A stretch of 64,000 nucleotides of DNA from UBA4417 sp031550085 (GCA_031550085.1 JAVBOY010000030.1:1-64000), one strand, 5' to 3'; positions 17,225 to 26,635 are shown, counted from the stretch's first letter. The notes: generated from the sequence alone by a model not told the origin. Made by a program: numbers and translations.

Positions 17225-18082
17225 ATGGAATCAGATTACATCCGGAAGCCCCATTGGCTGAAAATTCAACTTCCCAAAGGGGAAAATTATTTAAAGGTAA
17301 AGGGGATTGTTGAAAAACACCAATTGCACACTATTTGTTCAAGTGGGAAGTGCCCGAATATGGGTGAATGCTGGGGAGCAGGTACGGCTACCTTTATGAT
17401 TTTGGGCGATATTTGTACCCGTTCCTGCAAATTTTGTGCAACGCAAACCGGAAAGCCTTTACCGGTGGATCCCAATGAACCGGCATCAGTTGCCAAATCG
17501 GTTCAATTGATGAATTTAAAGCATGTGGTAATTACTTCGGTCGATCGCGACGATTTGCCCGACGGGGGAGCTGCACACTGGGCGGAAACGATCCGGGTGC
17601 TGCGTGCCGAATGCCCTGGTACGACGGTAGAAGTTTTAATTCCTGATTTCGGAGGCAATGCGGAGCATTTGCAATGGGTCATCGATCAACATCCTGAAAT
17701 TATTTCGCACAATATGGAAACGGTCGAAAGGCTTACCCCACAAGTGCGAAGTGCGGCAAAATACGACCGGAGTTTGAAGGTGTTAAAACAAATTGCCGAT
17801 TCGGGCGTGGTTGCCAAATCGGGAATTATGGTGGGATTGGGCGAAACCGGGGCCGAAGTGCTGCAAACCATGGATGATTTGTTAGCTCAGGGAGTTGGCA
17901 TTTTCACCATCGGGCAATATTTACGCCCGACGAAAGGCCACTTGCCCGTTTCGGAATACATTTCGCTCGAACAGTTCGAAAAATACCGGCAAACCGGGTT
18001 ACAAAAAGGATTCCGGCATATAGAAAGTAAACCTTTGGTTCGAAGCAGCTATCATGCTGAAAAACACATTTTAAAAAAATAG
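17225..18082 (+). CDS. lipA: Lipoyl synthase
   Basis: A 285-residue radical SAM enzyme inserting two sulfur atoms into octanoyl groups on lipoyl domains. Both iron-sulfur ligand sets are present: the N-terminal auxiliary-cluster cysteines in CSSGKCPNMGECW and the radical SAM motif CTRSCKFC. RSSYHAE near the C-terminus carries the conserved serine that ligates the auxiliary cluster. Length is normal for the short bacterial form. It is followed by tsaB after 9 bp, and the two are probably co-transcribed. No lipB is seen in the window. Confidence 0.96.
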   Translation: MESDYIRKPHWLKIQLPKGENYLKVKGIVEKHQLHTICSSGKCPNMGECWGAGTATFMILGDICTRSCKFCATQTGKPLPVDPNEPASVAKSVQLMNLKHVVITSVDRDDLPDGGAAHWAETIRVLRAECPGTTVEVLIPDFGGNAEHLQWVIDQHPEIISHNMETVERLTPQVRSAAKYDRSLKVLKQIADSGVVAKSGIMVGLGETGAEVLQTMDDLLAQGVGIFTIGQYLRPTKGHLPVSEYISLEQFEKYRQTGLQKGFRHIESKPLVRSSYHAEKHILKK

Positions 18083-18091
18083 ATTTTTAAC

Positions 18092-18802
18092 ATGGCTCTT
18101 ATATTAGGTATCGAAACGGCCACGGAAACTTGTTCGGTTGCGTTGGCACAGGATGGGAATATTCTTGCCATGCAGGAAAATACAGGACAAAATGAGCATT
18201 CTTCCCGTTTGAACCTTTTTGTGGAGGAGGTTTTGCGGGAGGCCGGTTTAAAGCTTCCCGATCTGGACGCGGTTGCCGTAAGCATGGGCCCCGGTTCGTA
18301 CACCGGTTTGCGGATTGGAGTTTCGGCGGCGAAAGGATGGTGTTATGCTTTGGATAAACCGTTGATTGCTGTTGAAACGCTCAAAGCCATGGCTTTGAAA
18401 GCAAAAACCAAGCTGCTTGAAGAAAGCCAACCACTTGAAAAACTGCTTTTTTGCCCCATGATCGATGCCCGGCGCATGGAAGTATATTGCGCCTTGTTTG
18501 ATGAAAATTTGCATGAGAGTCTTGCGACTCATGCGGCCATTGTGGATGAACATTCCTTTTTGGAAATTTCGAAGAATAAAAACCTGCTGCTTTTCGGAAA
18601 TGGCGCTTCGAAGTGTAAAGAACTGTTTGCAAACCGTCCTGAAATCCGATTTCTGGATCACCATACCGCTTCTGCTCAAGAAATCGTTATTTTGGCGAAC
18701 GAAAAATTTAAATCCGGCGACTTTGTGGATACCGCCTACTTCGAACCGTTCTATTTGAAAGATTTTGTAGCAGGGAAACCCCATGTGAAAGGGCTGCGCT
18801 AA
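18092..18802 (+). CDS. tsaB: tRNA threonylcarbamoyladenosine biosynthesis protein TsaB
   Basis: A 236-residue ASKHA-fold protein that partners TsaD in adding the t6A modification at A37 of ANN-decoding tRNAs. Visible are ILGIETATETCSVAL at the N-terminus, the conserved AVSMGPGSYTGLRIGVSAAKG segment, PMIDARRMEVYCALF and the C-terminal PFYLKDFV. TsaB has lost the catalytic metal site of TsaD and works as a scaffold. It directly follows lipA with 9 bp between them. Confidence 0.9.
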   Translation: MALILGIETATETCSVALAQDGNILAMQENTGQNEHSSRLNLFVEEVLREAGLKLPDLDAVAVSMGPGSYTGLRIGVSAAKGWCYALDKPLIAVETLKAMALKAKTKLLEESQPLEKLLFCPMIDARRMEVYCALFDENLHESLATHAAIVDEHSFLEISKNKNLLLFGNGASKCKELFANRPEIRFLDHHTASAQEIVILANEKFKSGDFVDTAYFEPFYLKDFVAGKPHVKGLR

Positions 18803-18863
18803 CCACCCGCAAAGCTTGGCCGCTTACAACAAGATTTCTGCTTTACGGTTTACAAATAAGCCA

Positions 18864-18871
18864 TACTTTTG
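18864..18871 (+). promoter_or_regulatory. -7 element very close to the rbfA start
   Basis: Reads TACTTTTG (TAnnTTTG) and ends only 4 bp before the rbfA ATG at 18876. If used, the transcript would be almost leaderless. Confidence 0.4.
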
Positions 18872-18875
18872 CATT

Positions 18876-19217
18876 ATGGAAACAACACGACAACATAAAA
18901 TTTCGCGGCTGCTGCAAAAAGATTTAAGCGAAATCTTCCGGCTGATGGCGCAGGATATCTTTTCGGGAAATATGATTACCGTCACCAAGGTGCATGTTTC
19001 GCCCGATCTTTCCGTTGCAAAAGCCTATTTGAGCCTTTTTGGAAAAACCGACAAAAAAGAACTGCTGAAAGAAATCAACAGCAACAAAAAGGAAATACGC
19101 CACAAATTGGCAACCCGTGTTCACAACCAGTTGCGCGTTGTACCTGAGTTGGAGTTTTTTATCGATGATTCCTTAGATTATATTGAAAATATCGACCGCC
19201 TTTTGAAGGGAGAATAA
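18876..19217 (+). CDS. rbfA: 30S ribosome-binding factor RbfA
   Basis: A 113-residue KH-domain protein needed for late 30S maturation and 16S 5'-end processing. It begins METTRQHKISRLLQKDLSEIF, has the central VTKVHVSPDLSVAKAYLS strand-helix unit and ends VPELEFFIDDSLDYIENIDRLL, all typical of RbfA. The start was set at the ATG at 18876. The 20 residues upstream in the frame do not match the family, and the -7 element lies among them. It is probably expressed separately from lipA-tsaB. Confidence 0.9.
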   Translation: METTRQHKISRLLQKDLSEIFRLMAQDIFSGNMITVTKVHVSPDLSVAKAYLSLFGKTDKKELLKEINSNKKEIRHKLATRVHNQLRVVPELEFFIDDSLDYIENIDRLLKGE

Positions 19218-19269
19218 AAGACTTTTACGAGATCTATTCCGATACCGTTAACTTTAGATAGCAATCCTC

Positions 19270-20451
19270 ATGAAACAGAACATCCGGCAACTTGCTAAAT
19301 CGTTTTTTCCCGAGTTGGTCGCTATGCGCCGCCATTTGCATGCACATCCTGAACTATCGGAGCAGGAAGTCGAAACAGCCGCCTTTGTTTGTCAAAAACT
19401 TGCGGAGTATGGCATTCCGTTTCAGTCAAATGTCGGGGGTACCGGAGTGGTAGGGGAGATACAAGGCCGGAATCCCGGGAAAGTAACGATCGCTTTGCGT
19501 GCCGATATGGATGCTTTGCCCATTACCGAAGAGAACCAAACGGAATATGCTTCGTGCAATCCGGGCGTGATGCATGCTTGCGGCCATGATGTGCACATGA
19601 CTTGCTTGCTGGGTGCGGCAAAAATATTGAATCAAGTAAAATCCGAATTTGAAGGAACCATCCGGTTGATCTTTCAGCCGTCGGAAGAAAAATTTCCCGG
19701 TGGCGCACTTGCCATGATCCGCGAAGGTGTTTTGGAAAGTCCGCGTCCTGCAAAAATATTGGGGTTACATACATTGCCCGAACTGGAAGCCGGAAAGGTG
19801 GGCTTCAAAGCAGGACGTTACATGGCTTCAACGGATGAAGTTTACTTAACGGTTCGCGGCAAAGGAGGGCATGGCGCCACGCCCGATTTGAATGTGGATA
19901 CGGTTCTGGTCGCTTCACACATTGTAGTCGCTTTACAACAAATTGTGAGCCGCAATGCGCCGCCGAATATTCCCACGGTCTTGTCGTTTGGGCGGTTTAT
20001 TGCAAACGGACGTACCAACATTATTCCCGATGAAGTAAAAATCGACGGAACCATTCGCACGTTTGACGAAACCTGGCGCAAGCAGGCCCATCAAAAGATT
20101 ACGAAATTGGCGCAGGGTCTTGCCGAAAGCATGGGCGCGAACTGCGAAGTATTTATCGATCCGGGTTATCCCTATTTGATAAATGATACGTCCCTTACCG
20201 CATTTGCCGAAAATGAAGCCAAAAACTTTTTGGGTGAAAGCCAGGTTGTGGAACTCGAAGCCCGTATGACCGCAGAAGACTTCGCCTATTATTCGCACCA
20301 AATTCCGGCTTGTTTTTATCGTTTGGGCGTAAAAAATCCCGAATGGAAGGAAATCCGCAATCTGCATACTTCCGCTTTTGATGTAGATGAACGTTGCCTC
20401 GAAACAGGAGCCGGTTTAATGGCATGGTTGGCCGTGAAAGCTTTGGAATAG
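19270..20451 (+). CDS. M20-family amidohydrolase (N-acyl amino acid hydrolase/hippurate-hydrolase type)
   Basis: A 393-residue cytosolic metallo-amidohydrolase. It contains ALRADMDALPITEEN, the metal ligands in CGHDVHMTCLLGAAKIL, FQPSEEKFPGGA with the catalytic Glu pair, a dimerisation (lid) domain around residues 185-300 and the last His ligand near the C-terminus (NLHTSAFD). This is the M20D pattern, which covers aminoacylases, hippurate hydrolases and IAA-amino-acid hydrolases; the exact substrate cannot be read. Its neighbours give no pathway hint. It is convergent with the YhbP-like gene, 11 bp apart. Confidence 0.9.
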   Translation: MKQNIRQLAKSFFPELVAMRRHLHAHPELSEQEVETAAFVCQKLAEYGIPFQSNVGGTGVVGEIQGRNPGKVTIALRADMDALPITEENQTEYASCNPGVMHACGHDVHMTCLLGAAKILNQVKSEFEGTIRLIFQPSEEKFPGGALAMIREGVLESPRPAKILGLHTLPELEAGKVGFKAGRYMASTDEVYLTVRGKGGHGATPDLNVDTVLVASHIVVALQQIVSRNAPPNIPTVLSFGRFIANGRTNIIPDEVKIDGTIRTFDETWRKQAHQKITKLAQGLAESMGANCEVFIDPGYPYLINDTSLTAFAENEAKNFLGESQVVELEARMTAEDFAYYSHQIPACFYRLGVKNPEWKEIRNLHTSAFDVDERCLETGAGLMAWLAVKALE

Positions 20452-20462
20452 GGGCAAAGCAG

Positions 20463-20891
20463 TTATTCTCTCGTCCAAATCAGCTTTTTCCCAAAGCCCA
20501 ATTGATTGTGGGTCATTTTGATAAAATCGGGAACAATTCCCCACAAAATCAAGTCTTTAAATCCTGCATAAGGAAACCGGAGCAAGTAATTTTTCAAGGC
20601 AATATCGTACTCTTTCCCCGAGAGTCGGTAAACTTTTCCTGTAAGTTGTATCCCTTGTATTTTTCCGATAATTTGTGTTTCCAATGCAATGCTTGCGGCG
20701 ACTTGTTGCTGATTCAGCATTTCCTGCCCGTGGCGCGTTTCAAGATCAGAAGTAAACAGGAGCATCCCCAATTTTTCGGAGTACGAATAAAAACAAGAAC
20801 ACACATAAGGATGGTTGTCCTTTGCCGTGGCTAACGTAAAAACATGGTGTTTATGAATAAACTTTAAGATTCGGGGATCAATCGAATTCAT
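20463..20891 (-). CDS. Pyridoxamine-5'-phosphate-oxidase-fold protein (YhbP-like)
   Basis: A 142-residue protein with the split-barrel FMN-binding fold: N-terminal helix FIHKHHVFTLATAKDN, strand YVCSCFYSYSEKLGMLLFTSD, then ETRHGQEMLNQQQVAASI and a C-terminal WGIVPDFIKMTHNQLGFGKK segment. This matches the YhbP/UPF0306 group of unknown biochemical function. It is probably a dimeric flavin- or heme-binding reductase in the cytosol, but this is inferred from the fold. It lies 48 bp downstream of the TauE-like gene on the same strand. Confidence 0.72.
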   Translation of the reverse strand: MNSIDPRILKFIHKHHVFTLATAKDNHPYVCSCFYSYSEKLGMLLFTSDLETRHGQEMLNQQQVAASIALETQIIGKIQGIQLTGKVYRLSGKEYDIALKNYLLRFPYAGFKDLILWGIVPDFIKMTHNQLGFGKKLIWTRE

Positions 20892-20939
20892 GAAAAAATA
20901 ATGCTAAAAGGAAATATAGAGTGTCTTAACCTTAATGGG

Positions 20940-21323
20940 TCAGCCTTTTTTGAAAAACATCTGCAAGGCCATGGCAATCATGATAATTGCAAAAATTTTA
21001 CGAACCGTATCCACCGGAATATTCAATGCCAATTTCGAACCGAAATATCCCCCCACAAAAAATGCGGCGGCAATAATCATGGCGTATTTCAAATTAATGT
21101 GTCCTGCTTTGTAATAGTTCATCACGGCCATGAGACCTACAGGGGGCAGCATCACAGCCAGGCTTGTACCTTGTGCTTCGAGCTGGCTGAAACCCAATGC
21201 ATAAATCAGGGCAGGAATCATGATGACTCCGCCACCCAAACCGATCAACCCGCCAAATACTCCTGCAAAAAGGCCGATTGTCAGTAAAATAAGAACAAGT
21301 TGCCAGGTCATTTTCGAATTCAT
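20940..21323 (-). CDS. Half-size TauE/SafE (DUF81) family membrane protein
   Basis: A 127-residue protein with about four hydrophobic helices. It contains the repeat signature of TauE/SafE anion exporters: AGVFGGLIGLGGGVIMIPALI, then AQGTSLAVMLPPVGLMAVMNYYKAGHINL, and VGGYFGSKLA. Full-length TauE proteins hold two such halves (about 250 residues), so this is a single half that would need to dimerise, a form also seen in other Bacteroidota. No frame-shifted second half is visible on either side. Possible substrates are sulfite or other sulfur or organic anions. Confidence 0.75.
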   Translation of the reverse strand: MNSKMTWQLVLILLTIGLFAGVFGGLIGLGGGVIMIPALIYALGFSQLEAQGTSLAVMLPPVGLMAVMNYYKAGHINLKYAMIIAAAFFVGGYFGSKLALNIPVDTVRKIFAIIMIAMALQMFFKKG

Positions 21324-21334
21324 TTTAGGCTTTA

Positions 21335-24300
21335 TTAAAAATCTACGCCAACTGAAAAGTAAAATTGTTTATTCAAGCTGCTTCCGTCTTCCACTCCCCA
21401 TGCCCAGTCGGCACGAATAAAATATCCGAGTATGCTCGAACGCAGGCCGATACCATACCCGGCCACCCAAGGATTACGGCGGCTCTCGACCGTAATATAA
21501 AAAGGATCTTGAAATATTTCTTTTGTAACCCGGATATTTTCTTCCGACATGGGATTTAAGCCGTACCAGGCCGATCCGGCATCGGCAAAGCCGATTACTT
21601 GAAAATTGTTTAAAAAATCATTTTTCAGGGTCCGGTTGAAAAAATAGTTGAATACCGGGAATCGTAACTCCGTATTAAACACGGCAAAGGTATTTCCGTT
21701 CCGGATATTTTGGGGGAATCCCCGCATGTTGGTGGCCAAAGTCTGGAAAATATAATTCTTTGTATAGTCAACTTGAGCATCACCCGATCGGGGCGATATC
21801 CAGCTATCCACGCCACCCAAATAATAAATCAACTTGTTTTTCCCCAGCGAAGTACTTGCCGCAAAACGGTTGGCCCAAATAAAAGAACGATGAATCCGGG
21901 TGTAGTGTCGTGCATCAAGCCCGACGATCCAAATGCTGGCATCTTGCAAATCCAACCCCTGAAGCTTAACACCCGATTCCCCGTTATTAAGGGAATGGTA
22001 ATATTCGCCGAATATTTTCCAACGGAGCCCCTGGTACAAGTTTACACCCAAGCTGCGCGTATTATCAAAGGTCAACTCTCCTTTCAAGGCAGCCCAATAG
22101 GTACTTTCATCCGGAATACTTAAAGAAAGGAGTTCTTGGGCCATAAAGGATTGCTTATCCTGCTGGAGCATAATTCCTCCTTTTACGAATAACACTTCGG
22201 TGAAAGGATACTTTACATTGTAATGGGCATCAATCAGCCGGTGGCGGACAATTCCCGTAACTCCAGTTTCAATATGTATGAATGGTTGGTCAAAAGAACT
22301 CCGGTGGATAAACAACTCTTTATCCAGCCTTCGGCGCAAATCGGCAAACCCAACCAGGTATTCGTTATTTACAAAATCAAAATTCAGGCGTACGCCGCCG
22401 ATCAGGCGAAAATCTTCCAGCAGGTCGGTGGCGCCCATGGTGAATAAAGCTCCCGTACCGGGATTCTGAAAAATAGGGCCGCCGTATCCTGTAAAAACCT
22501 GATAGGTTGTGTTTAAATAGGAAAAATCCAATTGGCTGATCAACTCATTGATGCTGAATTCTACCTGGTAATTCCGCATGCGGATGGGAACAGAATCCTG
22601 CTTCGATGCTTTTTGGACCTGCATGGCAATATCTTTGGCCTCGCTTTTTAGTTCATCCCTTGCCTGCAAATGAATCAGCGTATCCGAGGCCGGTTTTACG
22701 GCCGTGGGAAGGTCGGGCGTATAAACATTGGTAAGTTGTTTTTTCTTCCGGTTGTTTTTTACTTTTTCATTGGCAGCCTCAAGCGCTTTTTGTTCCTGTT
22801 TGGATTCCTGCAGTTTTGAATAGTTTGTTTCTTGTAGATTTACACCTTGTGTCAAATCACCCGGGGAAATATCCTTTACATAAAATTTATAACGGTTGTT
22901 TTCATAAATGACTTCGCCGAGTTTGCCTCCTCTGAAACTAACATCTTGTCCCAAAATATTCCGTGGGTAATTGGTAACCGGGAATGAATTGACAAAATAC
23001 CGGTAATGAGTTGCTGTGTCTACGTAGGCAATTGCACTATCAAACTGGGCTACGTAACGATTGTAGATTCCGTTTTTGTCGCTGATATAGCAAAAATGCC
23101 CCGGGGCATAGGACATTGGGTACAATTCGTTGGCCAACGATGTTTCAGTGGCCCGGTACAGAATCTTACTCCGGGTTTTCAGATCGTAAATAAACAAATC
23201 ATTTGTTTCCAACCCGTCATTTTTCTGGTATTCCTTCCGGTCGAGGTTCAGGATGTTGGTGGGCCGGTTTGAGCTGAAAACAATTTTGGAGGTGCCGTTG
23301 ATAAAACGCGGATTCAGGTCGTTGTAAATATCACGGGTAAGCTGTTCGGCCAATCCCGAAATGATATTGTAAAGGTAAATATCCGATTGTCCGCGTTGTA
23401 CCGCCGACATGACTAAATAGCGCCCATCGGGCGAGTAATCGAAATCAATAACTTTTTGAAACCCGAAAAGAGGCTGGCGCCTCCAGTGCTTTGTTTCCAT
23501 ATCGTAAAAGCACAATTGTACGGTACCTTTCATTTCCAAAATCATGGCCAATGACATTCCCGAAGGATGCCAGGCAATAATCGGATAAGAATAATCCACT
23601 TTTTCGTCCAAACGGAATCCTTTTTTGTAAATCCGCTTTTGTTTGCCGGTGGTTGCATTGTATAAATAGACTTTGAACAGCCCGTTGTCATTGGTTCCAA
23701 AAGCAATTTGTTCCCCATCGGGACTGATGCGCAACCGGTTGTATACCAAATCCCGTTTAAACCGGATTCCGGGTAGATTCCCGTAATTACCTGCGGTTTG
23801 TTGTGCATATTCTTCCTTATACCATTGCTCCCATTCCTTTTGCAATGTTTTGTAAGATATCCCCAGAACGTAAAGAAAGCCGTTTTCAATACGCCGGCTG
23901 ACACTGGCGATATAGACAATGTTCGCTAAATTTTCTTCTCCATATTTTTGGGCAATAAAGCGCCAAAATGAATGGCCTGCATAAGTAGCGTCTACTCCGT
24001 ACAAGTGGTTGAATTTTTGGTAACGGCCTGATAAAATATTGTCTTTTACAATGTTTTCCAACTCGGTATCCCATTCGCGGCCGTAGTAAGAAACCAGCCC
24101 GTCTACATACCAGGCCGGCAGGTTCAACATCGCATTCTGCCGCATTTGCGAAGAGATGGATTGCCCATAGGTGATTTGATTGATGGCCAGGCGAGCTAAT
24201 CCGCAACGAATTTGCCGGTCGAAATTATTCATATCCCCATCGAAGTACAAAAACACTTTGTTGTTGATGATGTGTGTAATTCCTCCGGTATTGTAATGCC

Positions 24301-24661
24301 GGTCGTCCATCAAACCAATGTTGCTTTGGCGCAGATCGCCCAATGTATTGTAAACGACAAATTGAATTTTTTCGTCAAGCGTGGCTCCCAGTTTTTTTTC
24401 CATAACCGGGATGCATGACTTGGCATAATCAGCCGTATGCATGGCAAGCTCTTTTCCGTTTAGATAGAAATAAACGTCAAAGCGGTCGTACCGGTAATAA
24501 GTCCATTGGAAATTGGTATATTGTACCCTGCTTTTACCAAATGTCAATTGCGATCCGTTATAAAACTGGCAGTATAAGCTTGAGGGTAAAAAAAGCAAAA
24601 GCCCAAATATAAAAAACCGATTGATGTTGCGTAAAAAAGAAATCTGTTGCAGCAAAAGCAT
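21335..24661 (-). CDS. Large exported protein: degenerate peptidase-like domain, TolB-like propeller and beta-barrel
   Basis: An 1108-residue protein with a signal peptide (cleavage near SLYC-QF). Residues about 30-290 resemble the MA-clan peptidase-like region of surface proteins (LPAWYVDGLVSYY...; FWRFIAQKYGEENLANIVY), but the expected HExxH helix reads RCGLARLAINQI, so it is probably inactive. A WD40/TolB-like propeller follows (SPDGEQIAFGTND, SPDGRYLVMSA, FSSNRP). After a Lys-rich linker around 640-690 comes a C-terminal Omp85/surface-antigen-type barrel ending FYFSVGVDF. It is probably an outer-membrane protein with a periplasmic or surface propeller. Its role is unknown. Confidence 0.65.
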   Translation of the reverse strand: MLLLQQISFLRNINRFFIFGLLLFLPSSLYCQFYNGSQLTFGKSRVQYTNFQWTYYRYDRFDVYFYLNGKELAMHTADYAKSCIPVMEKKLGATLDEKIQFVVYNTLGDLRQSNIGLMDDRHYNTGGITHIINNKVFLYFDGDMNNFDRQIRCGLARLAINQITYGQSISSQMRQNAMLNLPAWYVDGLVSYYGREWDTELENIVKDNILSGRYQKFNHLYGVDATYAGHSFWRFIAQKYGEENLANIVYIASVSRRIENGFLYVLGISYKTLQKEWEQWYKEEYAQQTAGNYGNLPGIRFKRDLVYNRLRISPDGEQIAFGTNDNGLFKVYLYNATTGKQKRIYKKGFRLDEKVDYSYPIIAWHPSGMSLAMILEMKGTVQLCFYDMETKHWRRQPLFGFQKVIDFDYSPDGRYLVMSAVQRGQSDIYLYNIISGLAEQLTRDIYNDLNPRFINGTSKIVFSSNRPTNILNLDRKEYQKNDGLETNDLFIYDLKTRSKILYRATETSLANELYPMSYAPGHFCYISDKNGIYNRYVAQFDSAIAYVDTATHYRYFVNSFPVTNYPRNILGQDVSFRGGKLGEVIYENNRYKFYVKDISPGDLTQGVNLQETNYSKLQESKQEQKALEAANEKVKNNRKKKQLTNVYTPDLPTAVKPASDTLIHLQARDELKSEAKDIAMQVQKASKQDSVPIRMRNYQVEFSINELISQLDFSYLNTTYQVFTGYGGPIFQNPGTGALFTMGATDLLEDFRLIGGVRLNFDFVNNEYLVGFADLRRRLDKELFIHRSSFDQPFIHIETGVTGIVRHRLIDAHYNVKYPFTEVLFVKGGIMLQQDKQSFMAQELLSLSIPDESTYWAALKGELTFDNTRSLGVNLYQGLRWKIFGEYYHSLNNGESGVKLQGLDLQDASIWIVGLDARHYTRIHRSFIWANRFAASTSLGKNKLIYYLGGVDSWISPRSGDAQVDYTKNYIFQTLATNMRGFPQNIRNGNTFAVFNTELRFPVFNYFFNRTLKNDFLNNFQVIGFADAGSAWYGLNPMSEENIRVTKEIFQDPFYITVESRRNPWVAGYGIGLRSSILGYFIRADWAWGVEDGSSLNKQFYFSVGVDF

Positions 24662-24855
24662 AACTTTAGGTCACTTTCATCTGTTATTTTAATTCTATGC
24701 AATAGAAACAGTTATAATGTACTCCCGCTATAAAAAAATAACAATTCTTTAAGGTCGTTTCGTGTGCTAAGGTAAACAATTAGTGAGTATGAATGTTGCC
24801 CGCCTTCCTAAGAATTATAAATTTTATACTTTTAATGCCTTTAAATAGATGAATC

Positions 24856-25491
24856 ATGTTGCAAACTAAAACATTTGTTTTCAACCCTTTTGCGGTAAAC
24901 ACGTATGTTGTCAGCGATGAAACCAAGCATTGCATCCTTATAGATGCAGCTTGCCATTCCAAACCGGAAGAAAAAATACTGACCGATTATATAGATCAGG
25001 CCGGTTTAAAAGTTGCCCATATTGTGATTACCCACGGCCATATTGACCACATTGTCGGAAATACCTTTGTGTGTAAGAAATACAACTTAAAACCCTTGGC
25101 CCATCCCGAAACCAGCTTTTTTTGGGAAACTGCTCGCGAGTACGCTTCGGTATTCGATATGCATATCGACGAGGTGATCCGTCCGGAGGTTTTCCTATCA
25201 GATGGAGATGAGCTTACTTTCGGAAATACCCGATTCCGGGTGTTATATACGCCGGGTCATGCAACGGGAAGTATTTGTCTGGTGAATGAAAGCGACAAAA
25301 TAGTATTTACCGGCGATGTTCTTTTTTATCAAAGTATCGGACGGACGGATTTGCCTACCGGCAATTACGATTTGTTGTACAGGAGCATTACGGAAAAGCT
25401 TTTTACTTTACCTGACGATTATCGTGTTTTACCCGGACATGGACCTGAAACGACCATCGGTCTTGAAAAGCGCAGCAATCCTTTTTTGTAA
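24856..25491 (+). CDS. Metallo-beta-lactamase-fold hydrolase (glyoxalase II-like)
   Basis: A 211-residue cytosolic hydrolase with the binuclear-metal motif THGHIDHIVG (HxHxDH), further ligands in YTPGHATGSICLV (His) and FTGDVLFYQSIGRTDLP (Asp), and a final LPGHGPETTIGLEKRSNPFL. This is the short glyoxalase-II-like subgroup common in Bacteroidota. The best guess is a thioesterase, for example S-lactoylglutathione-type or another acyl-thiol hydrolase. It lacks the C-terminal glutathione-binding helical domain of true GloB. It stands alone, with the propeller/barrel gene divergent upstream and the KAS III gene convergent downstream. Confidence 0.85.
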   Translation: MLQTKTFVFNPFAVNTYVVSDETKHCILIDAACHSKPEEKILTDYIDQAGLKVAHIVITHGHIDHIVGNTFVCKKYNLKPLAHPETSFFWETAREYASVFDMHIDEVIRPEVFLSDGDELTFGNTRFRVLYTPGHATGSICLVNESDKIVFTGDVLFYQSIGRTDLPTGNYDLLYRSITEKLFTLPDDYRVLPGHGPETTIGLEKRSNPFL

Positions 25492-25571
25492 GAATTAGAT
25501 CGGGCGCCAAACATTTGCAAAGAGCAATAAGCGCACCTGCTGACAAAAAGTTGGGGGAAGCAAGGTTTTTT

Positions 25572-26630
25572 TTAATACTCGATCAAGGCCGGGCAACAAA
25601 CGTTCTCGGTTTGCATATCGAGGCATCCCCACGATAAACCCACGCCAAAGCCGGAAAGCATCAAATGTAGTTTTTGGGTTTGCAGTTGTTCGCGTAGTTC
25701 GGAAACAAGCAACAACGGAATCGAGCTGCAACTGGTGTTTCCGAATTTTTGGATATTGTAAGGCACTTTGGATTTATCCAATTTCAACATTTTGCGGATG
25801 GTTTCGTTCATCAGCAAGTTGGCCTGGTGAAACACGAAATAATCGTAAGTGTCATTTGTCGTTTCCAATTCTTTTTGCAAGGTTTTGATGTTGGGCGCTA
25901 CTTCACGCAACGCAAAATTAAAAACCTCAACGCCATCTAGAATTAACTGGCAATCCGCCCGGTAAATTCCTTTGCTACGCTTCTTAATTTTTAAACTCTC
26001 TTTGGAAAAAAGATTCCGCAAACCACCATCGGGAATGATGATCGCCTGATATCCGGAACCGTCCGATTGTAAATTGAAATGCATGGAGGAGGTGGCCGGT
26101 TCGTCGTATTCTAAAGCAGTAGCCGTGCCGGCATCGCCGAAAAGCGGATACGTGCTTTTGTCGCGGTAGGAAGCGCTTACCGTGGATGTATCGCCAACCA
26201 AAAGCAAAGCCTTTTTCAGTTTGGACGCTTGGAGCATGGATGCTGCCACGCTCATTCCGTACACCCAACCTGAACAGCCTAAATTTACATCTAAGGTTAG
26301 GCAAGTATGCGGAAGTTTCAGCCGGTCTTGCAGCATGGGCGACGAAGCAGGCAAGATATAGTCTTTCGATTGGCTTACAAAAATCAAAAGTTGTATTTCA
26401 TTGCGATCCCAACCCAATTCATCGATCAGCTTATCGGCTGCGGCGCAACACAAATCCGAAGCAATCGTTCCTTTTTCGACGAAACGGCGTTTTTCCACTC
26501 CGGTGGTTTTAATGAGCATTTCCCGCTCTTTTTTCGAAATCCAATGATAATCGTGATTCGAAACTTCGCGTTTGGGAACTACCGCCGAAATTCCAGCTAC
26601 TCGTACTTGCGGAATGGAAAAAGTTGCCAT
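25572..26630 (-). CDS. 3-oxoacyl-ACP synthase III-like (KAS III) condensing enzyme
   Basis: A 352-residue thiolase-fold enzyme with the complete FabH-type catalytic triad: Cys119 in VNLGCSGWVYG, His268 in FHQANLL and Asn298 in FGNTSCSSIP. It also has the C-terminal GFGVGLSWGC glycine motif. It would condense an acyl-CoA or acyl-ACP starter with an extender on ACP. The dedicated ACP gene ends 5 bp upstream, so the pair probably makes a specialised acyl product rather than serving bulk fatty acid synthesis. The rest of the fab set is absent, so it need not be the housekeeping FabH. Confidence 0.88.
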   Translation of the reverse strand: MATFSIPQVRVAGISAVVPKREVSNHDYHWISKKEREMLIKTTGVEKRRFVEKGTIASDLCCAAADKLIDELGWDRNEIQLLIFVSQSKDYILPASSPMLQDRLKLPHTCLTLDVNLGCSGWVYGMSVAASMLQASKLKKALLLVGDTSTVSASYRDKSTYPLFGDAGTATALEYDEPATSSMHFNLQSDGSGYQAIIIPDGGLRNLFSKESLKIKKRSKGIYRADCQLILDGVEVFNFALREVAPNIKTLQKELETTNDTYDYFVFHQANLLMNETIRKMLKLDKSKVPYNIQKFGNTSCSSIPLLLVSELREQLQTQKLHLMLSGFGVGLSWGCLDMQTENVCCPALIEY

Positions 26631-26635
26631 GTTTT

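Noticed and set aside
18816..18875. Extended N-terminus for rbfA
   Set aside because: The extra 20 residues do not match the family and contain the -7 element.
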